From positions 1 to 64,000 of the forward strand of contig NZ_CP011456.1 of NCBI RefSeq assembly GCF_001277295.1: 64,000 nucleotides of DNA. Direction: 5' to 3'. Of the stretch, positions 8,755 through 17,700 are shown in pieces (position 1 is the stretch's first letter; each line of letters begins with the position of its first letter). Source of the stretch: Anabaena sp. WA102 (lineage in GTDB: Bacteria; Cyanobacteriota; Cyanobacteriia; Cyanobacteriales; Nostocaceae). The position numbers and the translations under genes are program-made. The notes beneath the pieces were generated by a model. The model saw nothing but the letters and a program-made list of their open reading frames with translations, did not search any database and was not told the origin of the DNA.

Positions 8755-9187
8755 ATAAGGCACGGTTCAGGAATTAGAGGAATAATTACCAATTAGCCAG
8801 CCCTTGATTACGGAGTCAGGGGTATAGTATTTAATTTTTAATGGGGTTTGACGGCAAATACGACTATAAAGTTACGGTTCACCCCAATTCCTGAAAGTAT
8901 TAATTCCCATACATTAGTCAATGTGAAAGCACATAAATCCATGAAACCACTAGACATAATTTATAAAATTCACCGTTCCCCTGACGGTTCGGTAAACCAC
9001 CCTGCATGGAATGGCTACCACTGAGTTTATTTCTATTTCTTGCCCTGGGTAGCCTAGTTTGGGATTGTCTTCCCAGCAAAGCCATCAGTTTCTTTTTGGG
9101 CAACTGATTGTTATTAGCAGTTAGTTAATGCAATTTTATATTCTCTCTGAGTTCATTTAGTAATTTTATACGGAGCAAACACCCAAA
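8755..9187. other. dnaK upstream region
   Basis: No convincing gene was seen in this 433-bp stretch. The last 70 bases are AT-rich and end in ACGGAGCAAACACCCAAA before the dnaK start, with GGAG as a probable Shine-Dalgarno sequence. A 61-codon minus-strand frame (8918-9103) has no family resemblance or start signal and was not accepted. It presumably holds the dnaK promoter, but I could not assign boxes; no CIRCE-type inverted repeat was found. Confidence 0.4.
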
Positions 9188-11086
9188 ATGGCAAAAGTAG
9201 TTGGAATTGATTTAGGAACGACTAACTCCTGTGTAGCAGTAATGGAAGGTGGTAAACCCACTGTTATTGCTAATGCGGAAGGTTTTCGGACAACACCCTC
9301 GGTAGTTGCATTTGCTAAAAATGGCGACAATTTAGTGGGTCAAATCGCTAAACGCCAAGCGGTAATGAACCCCGAAAATACTTTTTATTCAGTGAAACGC
9401 TTTATTGGTCGTCGTTTCGACGAAATTACCAACGAAGCTACAGAAGTTTCTTATAAAGTTCTCAGCAGTGGCGGTAACGTTAAGGTAGATTCTCCTGGTG
9501 CTGGTAAACAATTTGCTCCTGAAGAAATTTCTGCGAAAGTTCTCCGCAAATTGGTTGAAGATGCTAGTAAATACCTGGGTGAAACTGTTACCCAAGCTGT
9601 AATTACCGTTCCCGCTTACTTCAACGACTCTCAGCGTCAAGCTACTAAGGACGCGGGAAAAATCGCTGGTATTGACGTTCTCCGCATTATCAACGAACCT
9701 ACCGCAGCTTCCCTAGCTTATGGCTTTGATAAAAAGAGTAACGAAACTATCCTGGTATTTGACTTGGGTGGTGGTACTTTCGACGTATCTGTTCTAGAAG
9801 TAGGTGACGGTGTATTTGAAGTATTATCAACATCCGGTGATACTCACCTGGGTGGTGACGACTTTGATAAAAAAATCGTTGACTTCCTAGCTGAACAGTT
9901 CAAAAAAGACGAAGGTATTGACCTCCGTAAGGACAAACAAGCTTTACAACGTCTGACTGAAGCCGCAGAAAAAGCCAAAATTGAACTTTCTAGCGTTACT
10001 CAAGCAGAAATTAACCTACCATTTATCACTGCTACTCAGGACGGTCCAAAGCATTTGGATACAGTTCTTACTCGCGCTAAGTTTGAAGAACTCTGCGCTG
10101 ATTTAATTGACCGTTGCCGCATTCCTGTAGAAGATGCACTTAAAGGTGCGAAGTTAAATAAGACCAATATTGACGAAGTTGTTCTCGTTGGTGGTTCTAC
10201 CCGGATTCCCGCAGTTCAAGATGTGGTCAAACGGGTGTTAGGTAAAGATCCTAACCAAAGCGTTAACCCTGATGAAGTGGTAGCTGTTGGTGCTGCTATT
10301 CAAGCGGGTGTCTTAGCTGGTGATGTTACAGGCATCTTGTTATTAGATGTAACACCATTGTCCTTGGGTGTAGAAACCTTGGGTGGTGTGATGACTAAAA
10401 TTATTCCTCGCAATACTACAATTCCTACCAAGAAATCAGAAGTGTTCTCTACTGCTGTAGACGGACAAACCAATGTGGAAATTCACGTTCTCCAAGGTGA
10501 GAGAGAATTCGCCAATGATAACAAGAGCTTAGGAACTTTCCGTTTGGATGGTATTCCTCCTGCTCCTCGTGGTGTTCCCCAAATTGAAGTTACTTTTGAT
10601 ATTGACGCTAACGGTATTCTCAATGTTGCGGCTAAGGATAAGGGAACTGGTAAGGAACAATCTATTAGTATCACTGGTGCTTCTACTCTGGATAAGAATG
10701 ATGTAGAACGCATGGTGAGAGAAGCTGAACAAAATGCTTCTTCTGATAAGGAACGTCGTGAAAAAATTGAACGCAAAAACCAAGCTGATTCTTTAGCTTA
10801 TCAAGCTGAAAAGCAGTTACAAGAGTTGGGTGATAAAGTCCCTGATGCTGATAAGACTAAGGTTGAAGGTTTAGTTAAGGAAGTACGGGAAGCTGTTGCT
10901 AAAGAAGATGATGCTCAAATCCAGAAGTTGATGCCAGAATTGCAACAAGCTCTGTTTGCTATTGGTAGCAATATCTATCAACAAGCTGGTGATGCTGCCG
11001 GTGCTGGTGGTACTGAACCTCCAAGCGGTGGTTCTGCTCCTTCTGGTGATGATGTTATTGATGCTGATTTCACTGAAAGCAAGTAG
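9188..11086 (+). CDS. dnaK: Molecular chaperone DnaK (Hsp70)
   Basis: This 632-residue Hsp70 has an ATPase domain starting VVGIDLGTTNSCVAV, with the phosphate loop DLGGGTFDVSVLE and the GGSTRIPAVQ adenosine motif, a substrate-binding domain with LLLDVTPLSLGVETLGG, and an alpha-helical lid. The C-terminus ends in DVIDADFTESK, close to the conserved EEVD-like tail of bacterial DnaK. The length and the short Gly/Pro/Ser linker before the tail fit the major DnaK2 type of cyanobacteria rather than the longer DnaK3. No dnaJ or grpE follows, so the gene stands alone, closed by a terminator-like hairpin at 11133-11170. Confidence 0.96.
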   Translation: MAKVVGIDLGTTNSCVAVMEGGKPTVIANAEGFRTTPSVVAFAKNGDNLVGQIAKRQAVMNPENTFYSVKRFIGRRFDEITNEATEVSYKVLSSGGNVKVDSPGAGKQFAPEEISAKVLRKLVEDASKYLGETVTQAVITVPAYFNDSQRQATKDAGKIAGIDVLRIINEPTAASLAYGFDKKSNETILVFDLGGGTFDVSVLEVGDGVFEVLSTSGDTHLGGDDFDKKIVDFLAEQFKKDEGIDLRKDKQALQRLTEAAEKAKIELSSVTQAEINLPFITATQDGPKHLDTVLTRAKFEELCADLIDRCRIPVEDALKGAKLNKTNIDEVVLVGGSTRIPAVQDVVKRVLGKDPNQSVNPDEVVAVGAAIQAGVLAGDVTGILLLDVTPLSLGVETLGGVMTKIIPRNTTIPTKKSEVFSTAVDGQTNVEIHVLQGEREFANDNKSLGTFRLDGIPPAPRGVPQIEVTFDIDANGILNVAAKDKGTGKEQSISITGASTLDKNDVERMVREAEQNASSDKERREKIERKNQADSLAYQAEKQLQELGDKVPDADKTKVEGLVKEVREAVAKEDDAQIQKLMPELQQALFAIGSNIYQQAGDAAGAGGTEPPSGGSAPSGDDVIDADFTESK

Positions 11087-11132
11087 TCATAAATTCTCAT
11101 CAAGGGCGGGGAACCCCCGTCCCTACACTATT

Positions 11133-11170
11133 AATACCCACCTAGCGCAATAACTGGATGGGTATTTTTT
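11133..11170 (+). terminator. Rho-independent terminator of dnaK
   Basis: Inverted repeat AATACCCA (11133-11140) / TGGGTATT (11159-11166) is followed by a run of T (TTTTTT). It lies 47 bp after the dnaK stop codon. Just upstream, at 11104-11123, is another GC-rich hairpin of a type that recurs in these genomes (GGGCGGGG then CCCCCGTCCC). Confidence 0.8.
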
Positions 11171-11207
11171 AATGGTAATTAAATTAGTTATTGCGAGATA
11201 GTGATTA

Positions 11208-11573
11208 TTAATAAACCCAGTTGCTTAAAAATTCTATTTGTCCCTGCATACCTTGCGTTGATTTAGTGTTAATCAGCCGCAAAACTCCACGCATTAATTC
11301 GCCAATTCCGTATCTTTGTTGAGGTGCTAAAATTATTCCAGCGTGAGACAAACCTTGTTCCAGTAAAGTAGTATGGATCTGGTAAAAGTCCCTAGCATTA
11401 AAGCTAAATATAACTCGGTTATTTTCTTTAGCCCAAGTTAGCTGTTCTGGATCTGATTTATACAACATTCCCACATCGGCAACTGTTAATACATCTACAT
11501 TGCGGGAACGTAAGGCTTGAACAAAATCTTCATCCATTGCGTCTTCGTCAATATACAACCGGATTTTATTCAT
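11208..11573 (-). CDS. DUF5615 PIN-like putative toxin
   Basis: This 121-residue protein has the DUF5615 pattern: an acidic N-terminal strand (IRLYIDEDAMDEDF), DVLTVADVG, and VIFSFNARDFYQIH followed by HAGIIL. Such proteins have a PIN-like ribonuclease fold and usually pair with DUF433 antitoxins. The ATG at 11573 overlaps the end of the DUF433 gene by 8 bp, which supports translational coupling; an ATG two codons earlier at 11579 is also possible. The frame is open further upstream inside the partner gene, but that part is a shadow. Conserved acidic residues are present, so it may be active. Confidence 0.82.
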   Translation of the reverse strand: MNKIRLYIDEDAMDEDFVQALRSRNVDVLTVADVGMLYKSDPEQLTWAKENNRVIFSFNARDFYQIHTTLLEQGLSHAGIILAPQQRYGIGELMRGVLRLINTKSTQGMQGQIEFLSNWVY

Positions 11574-11868
11574 CTGCATTTTTATCTTTATGGCTATGTA
11601 AAGTTGCCAAATTCCAGTATTCAGCGTCTGCTTCAGCCAATTCAGTCTCAATTTGATTAGGATTAGCGTGATAGTAAGCTAAAGCCGCATATACTTGAGC
11701 AAGGTTAAGGTGACTTATCCGGCGGGCAATTTCTTCAGCATTTGCACCTTGTTTGTAAAGAATAACCACCCGACTTACAGAAGTTTTAGTCCCTGTAATC
11801 ATGGGACGACCATTATTCACACCTGGAGAACAGGTTACTAGCGTACCAATGTTAGTAGCAGTTGCCAT
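11566..11868 (-). CDS. DUF433 putative antitoxin
   Basis: This 100-residue protein has the DUF433 helix-turn-helix core: GRPMITGTKTSVSRVVILYKQG, then EEIARRISHLNLAQVYAALAYYHANP. DUF433 proteins are regarded as antitoxins and DNA-binding autoregulators of adjacent DUF5615 toxins. Gene order antitoxin then toxin, with an 8-bp overlap, fits a toxin-antitoxin pair. No operator could be pinned down in the upstream spacer. Confidence 0.82.
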   Translation of the reverse strand: MATATNIGTLVTCSPGVNNGRPMITGTKTSVSRVVILYKQGANAEEIARRISHLNLAQVYAALAYYHANPNQIETELAEADAEYWNLATLHSHKDKNADE

Positions 11869-12569
11869 AGTTGACAGAATTACTTGCTTATTTTACTTCA
11901 CTTTAGTCTATCATAAGCGTTTCAGCTAATAAGAGACTTCCAATTAAAAAAATATCCTAAAATTTCTTGTGGTGCGGGCATACTATGGCTAACGCCACGC
12001 TTCGCTATCGACAAGCTCAGTACAAGTCTTGCCCGCTAATAATACAAGGACGGGCATCCCACATCCCACAAGATTGGATAGCGAGGCGCTGCTGCAAGCA
12101 GTTCATCTTTTTTGTGGAGTTCTCTAATGCAAATTGCTTCTTAATAAGTAGTGAGACAGAATTAATTACACAATGTCATTGCGTAATCGTTGCGTGGCGT
12201 TAGCCATATGGAACGAAGTGAAATGAAGCAATTGCAAGGGTTGTGATTGCTTCCCTTCGCTCGCAATGACTGTAAATATTAGCTCTTCGGTACTTGTTAT
12301 GCTAAATTATTTTTTTTAAATCCCAAGATCCTTGTTATATAAGGATTTTACATTAATTTATTGGTTATTTTGACAAATTTGGTATCAAAAACAATAAAAT
12401 CCTTTATTTATATGGGTTGTGGGGTAAATAAACTCATATTTGGCATAACAGGTACGGAAGAACCTAAATATTTTTGTCCAATTACTTATATCAAATCAAA
12501 GGCACAAAAAAAGAGGTCTTTTTAGACCCCTTCCAAAATCAAAATAAAATAATGTTTGATTTATAGAAA
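11869..12569. other. Repeat-rich spacer between the toxin-antitoxin pair and apcC
   Basis: The 700-bp stretch contains a TATGGCTAACGCCACGC word (11984-12010), an inverted partner GTGGCGTTAGCCATA (12193-12207), hairpin-forming pieces around 12070-12105 and 12210-12270 (TTGCTTCCCTTCGCTCGCAATGAC), and the apcC terminator (12505-12530). Two words of 22 bp (12162-12183) and 24 bp (12466-12489) are repeated at 45016-45037 and 45073-45096. No convincing gene was seen. Confidence 0.6.
12505..12530 (-). terminator. Terminator of the apc operon
   Basis: Read on the minus strand, GGGGTCT then AAAA then AGACCTC forms a 7-bp stem with one G-U pair, followed by seven T. It starts 40 bp after the apcC stop codon and fits a Rho-independent terminator closing apcEABC. 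Confidence 0.82.
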
Positions 12570-12776
12570 TTAAGACAAACCAGCATTAGTACCTTGTTTA
12601 CCGGTTGCTAATTCCACTTTAACAATCTTGCCACCCATTTTTTGAATCCGTTGTTGTTCACGGAACCAATTTTCATAAGGAACTAACTTAGTAAAGTAAG
12701 TATTTTGTAATTCGCGTTGGGTGCGAGTCCGAGATAGGCTAGGAACACAAGCAGTTACTTTAAATAAACGAGCCAT
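12570..12776 (-). CDS. apcC: Allophycocyanin core linker Lc (ApcC)
   Basis: This 68-residue basic protein is the small core linker that caps allophycocyanin trimers in the phycobilisome core. It starts MARLFKVTACVPS and contains RTQRELQNTYFTKLVPYENWF, typical of the CpcD-like linker fold. It is the last gene of apcEABC. A 327-bp spacer separates it from apcB, longer than the apcA-apcB gap, so it may also be made from a separately controlled or processed transcript. Confidence 0.97.
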   Translation of the reverse strand: MARLFKVTACVPSLSRTRTQRELQNTYFTKLVPYENWFREQQRIQKMGGKIVKVELATGKQGTNAGLS

Positions 12777-13103
12777 TTTGTTTTAAATCTCCTGATATTG
12801 TTTGGGAAACTTTTTTATCTCAAATGTCTTGAGTGAAAATCTTTAATTTATCTGTAAGGATTTAGCTATCAGTGGTCAGCTTTTCTAAATTTTATGCCAA
12901 AAACTATATTTGATTACTTATCAATATATCAAATATTCTGACTCCTGACTCCTGACAATTATTTTTTCCAAGGCTGGAAATCAACCATCAGCACCAGACT
13001 GATAACACTTACAATCAATTAGCAAGAGAACCTTCTAGCAATCATGATTGATCTCCAGACCTTAATAATGCCGCACCTACATCACTAAGTGCAAAGCTAA
13101 CTC
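12777..13103. other. apcB-apcC spacer
   Basis: No gene is seen. It contains a short heptamer repeat (TGACTCC twice plus TGAC, 12939-12956) and a weak hairpin near 12990 (ATCAG/CTGAT on the minus strand). The stretch before apcC is AT-rich, with AGGAG near 12790 (minus strand) as Shine-Dalgarno sequence. Confidence 0.5.
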
Positions 13104-13589
13104 CTAGCTCAAGCCAGAGGAGATATAGTCGAAGTAAACGCCCATTTCCTTACCAGCGTCAGGACCAACCAAACTAGCGGTTACTTCCTTCATAGCACTG
13201 ATAGCTTGAATTGTAGCGCCTACGGGTACTCCCAAGGAGTTGTAGGTTTCTTTCAAACCATTTAATACACGCTCGTCCAAAATGGAAGCGTCACCAGCCA
13301 ACATAGCGTAGGTAGAATAGCGCAAGTAGTAATCCAAGTCACGGATACAAGCTGCGTAACGACGGGTGGTGTACATATTACCACCGGGACGGGTGATGTC
13401 AGAGTACAACAAGGATTTAGCTACAGCTTCTTTAACGATCGCAGCAGCATTAGCGCTGATGGTTGTAGCTGCACGAACGCGCAGTTCACCAGTAGCGAAG
13501 TAGCCTTTTAGCTTTTCGAGAGCAGCGGTATCAAGGTATTTACCTTGAACGTCTGAAGAATTGATAACGGAGGTAATTGCGTCTTGCAT
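13104..13589 (-). CDS. apcB: Allophycocyanin beta subunit
   Basis: This 161-residue phycobiliprotein forms the beta chain of the allophycocyanin core. The phycocyanobilin-binding Cys81 lies in AACIRDLDYYLRYSTYA, and Asn71 in GGNMY is in the place of the methylated asparagine. The length is standard. It follows apcA by 67 bp in the same operon. Confidence 0.98.
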   Translation of the reverse strand: MQDAITSVINSSDVQGKYLDTAALEKLKGYFATGELRVRAATTISANAAAIVKEAVAKSLLYSDITRPGGNMYTTRRYAACIRDLDYYLRYSTYAMLAGDASILDERVLNGLKETYNSLGVPVGATIQAISAMKEVTASLVGPDAGKEMGVYFDYISSGLS

Positions 13590-13656
13590 TGTTGTTTTTT
13601 CCTTATTTCCAACCTTATTGCTACAGTTTTAGTTTGAGCCGAGTTACAGCTAAAAC

Positions 13657-14142
13657 TTACTGCATTGCACCAACAACGTAGTCGAAGTAAGAACCAGCTT
13701 CACCGGAGTCTTCAGCAGACAACAAGGTAGCAGCAACGTTCTTCATAGCGGCAACGCCACCAGCAACTGCATCAATGGGAGTACCCAAAGATTTGTACAT
13801 TTCGCGTACACCAACGATACCGATTTCTTCGATGGCTGTAACATCACCAGAAACGATTCCGTAGGTAACGAGACGGAGGTAGTAGTCCAAGTCACGCAAG
13901 CAAGTAGCTGTCATTTCTTGACCGTAAGCGTTACCACCGGGGGAAACAACGTCAGGACGTTTTTGGAACAGTTGGTCGCCAGCTTGCTTAACAATGCGCT
14001 CGCGGTTTTCGGTCAATACTTGAGCGATGCGGAGACGTTGTGCGCCACCTGCAACAAAACCTTTGATTCTATCTAATTCACCGGGGCTGAGGTAGCGAGC
14101 TTCCGCATCAGCATTCACGATGGCTTTCGTGACGATACTCAT
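13657..14142 (-). CDS. apcA: Allophycocyanin alpha subunit
   Basis: This 161-residue phycobiliprotein begins MSIVTKAIVNADAEARYL. Cys81 in TATCLRDLDYYLRLVTYG binds phycocyanobilin. Together with ApcB it makes the (alpha-beta)3 discs of the phycobilisome core. A GGAGGAATCC stretch just before the start (minus strand, GGAGG near 14150) is a strong Shine-Dalgarno sequence, in keeping with high expression. Confidence 0.98.
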   Translation of the reverse strand: MSIVTKAIVNADAEARYLSPGELDRIKGFVAGGAQRLRIAQVLTENRERIVKQAGDQLFQKRPDVVSPGGNAYGQEMTATCLRDLDYYLRLVTYGIVSGDVTAIEEIGIVGVREMYKSLGTPIDAVAGGVAAMKNVAATLLSAEDSGEAGSYFDYVVGAMQ

Positions 14143-14374
14143 TAATGGATTCCTCCAAAACTAATGGAACCAGAATTTGATTAAACTGGTACGACTTTAT
14201 GTGGTTGATAGTGACTTGACAACTTGGTTGACATTTTTAGCCAGATTGTCTGGATTTGGTGTAAACCAGGTGGAAAACTCAATTACCTCCCGCAAAATAT
14301 TGTCCAGTATTATGTTGAGCATTTATTACTGCTCTTAATATTTTGTAACACTTATTTTCAGATTTGCTCATTCT

Positions 14375-14479
14375 CAGGGAACAGGGAACAGGGAACAGGG
14401 AACAGTAAACAGGGAACAGGAAACAGGAAACAGGAAACAGGGAACAGGAAACAGGAAACAGGGAACAGGGAACAGTAAA
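14375..14479. repeat. Heptamer array CAGGGAA/CAGGAAA, 15 units
   Basis: Fifteen contiguous 7-bp units: CAGGGAA, CAGGAAA and two CAGTAAA variants. The units keep strict period over 105 bp, so the variation is by substitution only. It lies in the apcE-apcA spacer. Confidence 0.95.
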
Positions 14480-14543
14480 AAGCCTGTGAAATCCAGATTA
14501 AACAGTCTTTTCTGAATCATGAGGGAGAAGAAAGGAAGAATTA

Positions 14544-14676
14544 TCTCTTGCCTCTTGCCTCTTGCCTCTTGCCTCTTGTCTCTTGCCTCTTGCCTCTTGC
14601 CTCTTGCCTCTTGCCTCTTGCCTCTTGCCTCTTGTCTCTTGTCTCTTGCCTCTTGCCTCTTGCCTCTTGCCTCTTG
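14544..14676. repeat. Heptamer array CCTCTTG/TCTCTTG, 19 units
   Basis: Nineteen contiguous units of CCTCTTG, four of them with T in the first position, cover 133 bp. On the minus strand the unit reads CAAGAGG. It is a different sequence family from the array at 14375, yet has the same 7-bp period. Confidence 0.95.
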
Positions 14677-14683
14677 CCTTCTT

Positions 14684-14704
14684 CCTGTCACCTGTCACCT
14701 GTCA
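14684..14704. repeat. Heptamer array (CCTGTCA)3
   Basis: Three exact copies of CCTGTCA stand immediately beside the apcE stop codon (at 14706), continuing the 7-bp arrays without a gap longer than 7 bp. Confidence 0.9.
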
Positions 14705-14705
14705 C

Positions 14706-17700
14706 CTATCTATTAGGAAGACCACCTGTTAAAACAGAAGGAGATAAGCTAGACCAGGATTGCTTCACTAGGTCAGCTTCAGCTTGAACACTGCCTAAAT
14801 AGTTACCTGCTGGTAAAGATGGATAGCGTTTGTAGGGAACAACGTCTTCACCAAAGTAACGAGCATACTCAGGACTGTTAACAATTGCCTCTACTGCTGC
14901 CCGTAAACCGCTATCAGCCAATAGTTTGTTATATTGACGGATTTCGCCCTGAGTAGCGGGTGCGCGTCCCAAGAGGTGACGGAATAGGAATTCAATTACC
15001 TTGGTGTTGGGATAGGGGGTGTAGAACCGTTTGCGATAGATTTCGGAACTGGCTAGTTCGAGAACAAATTCCCGCACGGTAATTTCGCCGTTACGCAATT
15101 TGCTGTCTAAGTCAGAACGGCGGAAATAAGCAGGTACTTGACCGCTAAATACGTCCATAACTTGGATATAGATAGCATTGATGACCTGATTGGTTTCTGG
15201 GGAATTTGTGCCAGTGGTAGCACGGTAAATCCGGGCTGGTTTGCGACGGCTTGTACCGACACCAACTTCTACAGATTGACCACGACCATCGTTGAAAGAA
15301 CGACCCAACTCAATAAACAAGGGTTTTGTCTTGTCCATTTTCTTGGCTTGGGCTGCTAAATCTGCGATCGCCTTCGCTAGAATTGGCGTATTCTCAGTTT
15401 TAATCCGTGGCTTCACAGTTTCAAAACTAGGAACAACCAAATCATCATTTTGCTTGGTTAACTGGTTGTAAAGCTTCTCAGTATTGGGGAAATTAGCCGC
15501 AGGTAAAGTGGGGAAGCGACGGAAAGGAACGGTATCTTCACCAAACACCTGACCATATTCAGCACTTTCAACCATCGCGCTAATAAAGGCCCGAATCCCT
15601 TGAGTAGCTAAAATTTGGTTGTATTTACGAATTTCTGCTTGGTCAATAGGAGCGCGACCCAAGAAATGCTTAGTTCCCAACTCAATTACTTTTGTATTGG
15701 GGTAAGGGGTGTAGAACTCTTTCTGATACAGGCTAGAGTAACCCAAACCTTGAATAAATTCCTTAACGCTGATTTCACCGTTCACCAACTTACTTTCTAG
15801 AACTGTAAACTCGTTCTTAGAGATGTAAGGAGCAATATCGCGCTCGAAAATCTGCCGATAAGCACCGCTAATCACAATTTCCGCCGCAACCTTGTCATTT
15901 TTAACTGCTGTCAGTTTAAAGACTTTGGTTTGCTCACGTTGCTTAGTAACACCTTGGTTAATGCGGAAATCAATATCTGGTTCAGTCCGCATTTCTGTGA
16001 CTGCACCCAATTCCACAAAGCGAGGAGTTTCTTGTTTCTCAACATTCGCCAAATCTTCGCGGATAGTCCCCACACGTAATTGACGTAAAGACACACCCGC
16101 AGGAGTTAGATAACGCTCGTAAGGAACTGTATCTTCATTAAATGCTTGGCTGTATTCGTCACTGTCAAGAATGGCATCAACGACCGCATAAAAGCCCTTC
16201 TTAGCAGCAATGTCAAAATACTTGTTGTTTTCTTCCCGACCGTAGGTAGGACGACCTAACAAGCGACGGTGAATATATTCAATCGCTTTACAGACATAGA
16301 GAGAAGTCCAGTACATCTTGCGGAATAAATCCGACTTCGCCAACATCCGCACAAACTCGCGGACGGTGATATCGCCGTTTTCCAGCTTAATTTCTGCAAC
16401 CTTCAGACGTTGACCTTCGTAAACATCACGACCGAAAACTTGCAGGTAACAAGCCTTAATTACCGCTTGGGTAGAACTTTCGGAGAACTTAACACTTGCA
16501 CCCTTGGCAGCTTTTTTACCAATAGTTCCAGGTAACTGGTCTAACTTGAACACCTTAGCACCCAAAGTACCAGGAGCAACACCACGCGCACCAGGATTAC
16601 TGAGTTGGTTATTGATACCAGGTCCTTGGTGAATCAAGATCCGACGGGTATCCTTACTAAATGGTGCAGGGCTGCTGCTGGGGTTGCGGGTTTCTTTCGG
16701 GAAAATCGCCCCAAATTGGATTTCCAAGGGGTCATTACCAGAACCGTAGGGATGTTGGTCAGGTAATGGTTGTTCGTAAGCAGCAAAAGTTGTAATAAAC
16801 TGAGGAACTTTCCGGAAAGGCGCACTGTATTTAAACAGGTCTTGCTGTTGTCCCCAGTTACGACATTCTTGGGCTTCTTGACCCAGACCCCGAATGTAGG
16901 GAACTGTTTCTTCACCAAAGTAATCACTGTATTCGGTAGAATCTACCAAAGCATCAACTAAACCTGCTAAACCTTTGAGTGAGACAATGGCAAAGTATTT
17001 TTGCACTTCTTCCCGGCTACTTGGACCCCGTCCTAAAATGTGACGGAAAGCCAATTCAATCACCCGGCTATTAATAAAAGGCTGATAAAACTGTTTTTGG
17101 TAAAGGGGGGATTTAGCTAAACGGCGAATAAACTCCCGCATGGAGATCTCGCAATTTTTAACTTTAGATTCTAAGTCAGAAATAGACAAGCTATAAGCAC
17201 GGGTAATATCGCGCTCAAATACTTGACGATAAGCAGCTTTGATAATTTCAGTCTTCTCGCTAGAAGACAAACCGGGCTTCATGACGTACTTGGGACGACG
17301 TTCTGCGGCAACAGCGTAAATTTGTGGCAGTTGTAACCCTTGTTGGTCGCCGGAAGGACGTTGACGAACTTTAGTAGAAGGTGTTGGTGCTTTAAATTCC
17401 GTCAGCAACACATCCATGTACTGAGTCACAATTTCTGTAGCTGCGGCATCTTTACGGAAATAAGACAGGGACGCTGCTTTAATTTCCTGCAAAGCAACGA
17501 TGGTTGCTTCCCCAGAACAAGCATTTTCAATAATTTCCCGCAAACCTCTGGTATTCACAGAAATGATATTGGGGTCGCCAGCGACAATGGCGTAGGTGGC
17601 ATAGCGTAAGAACCAGGACAAGTCCCGTAAACTCTTGGCCATGTTGCTAGGACCATAACGAGCAACGTTAATAGGTCTAAAGCCTGGAGGTGTTGGTCCA

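Larger units (their letters stand above)
14143..14705. other. apcE-apcA spacer filled with heptamer arrays
   Basis: This 563-bp spacer carries three 7-bp arrays (15, 19 and 3 units) that take up about half of it. The promoter and 5' leader of apcA should lie in the part nearest apcA (14143-14370), which is AT-rich. Reading frames through the arrays are low-complexity artefacts. The arrays would be transcribed if apcE and apcA share a transcript. Confidence 0.7.

Noticed and set aside
8918..9103. 61-codon minus-strand frame upstream of dnaK
   Set aside because: No start signal, no recognisable domain, and it lies in the promoter region.
8981..9110. Possible small RNA before dnaK
   Set aside because: Some local pairing is possible, but no known RNA family pattern and no terminator were found.
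10483..10783. Minus-strand frames inside dnaK
   Set aside because: Antisense to a strongly conserved coding region; no coding features of their own.
14375..14704. Possible CRISPR array
   Set aside because: Units are 7 bp and contiguous with no spacers; no cas genes lie nearby.
14374..14716. Open frames on both strands with repeated peptides through the heptamer arrays
   Set aside because: Long frames arise because a 7-bp unit repeated three times gives a 21-bp in-frame period. The peptides are low complexity and have no ribosome binding site.
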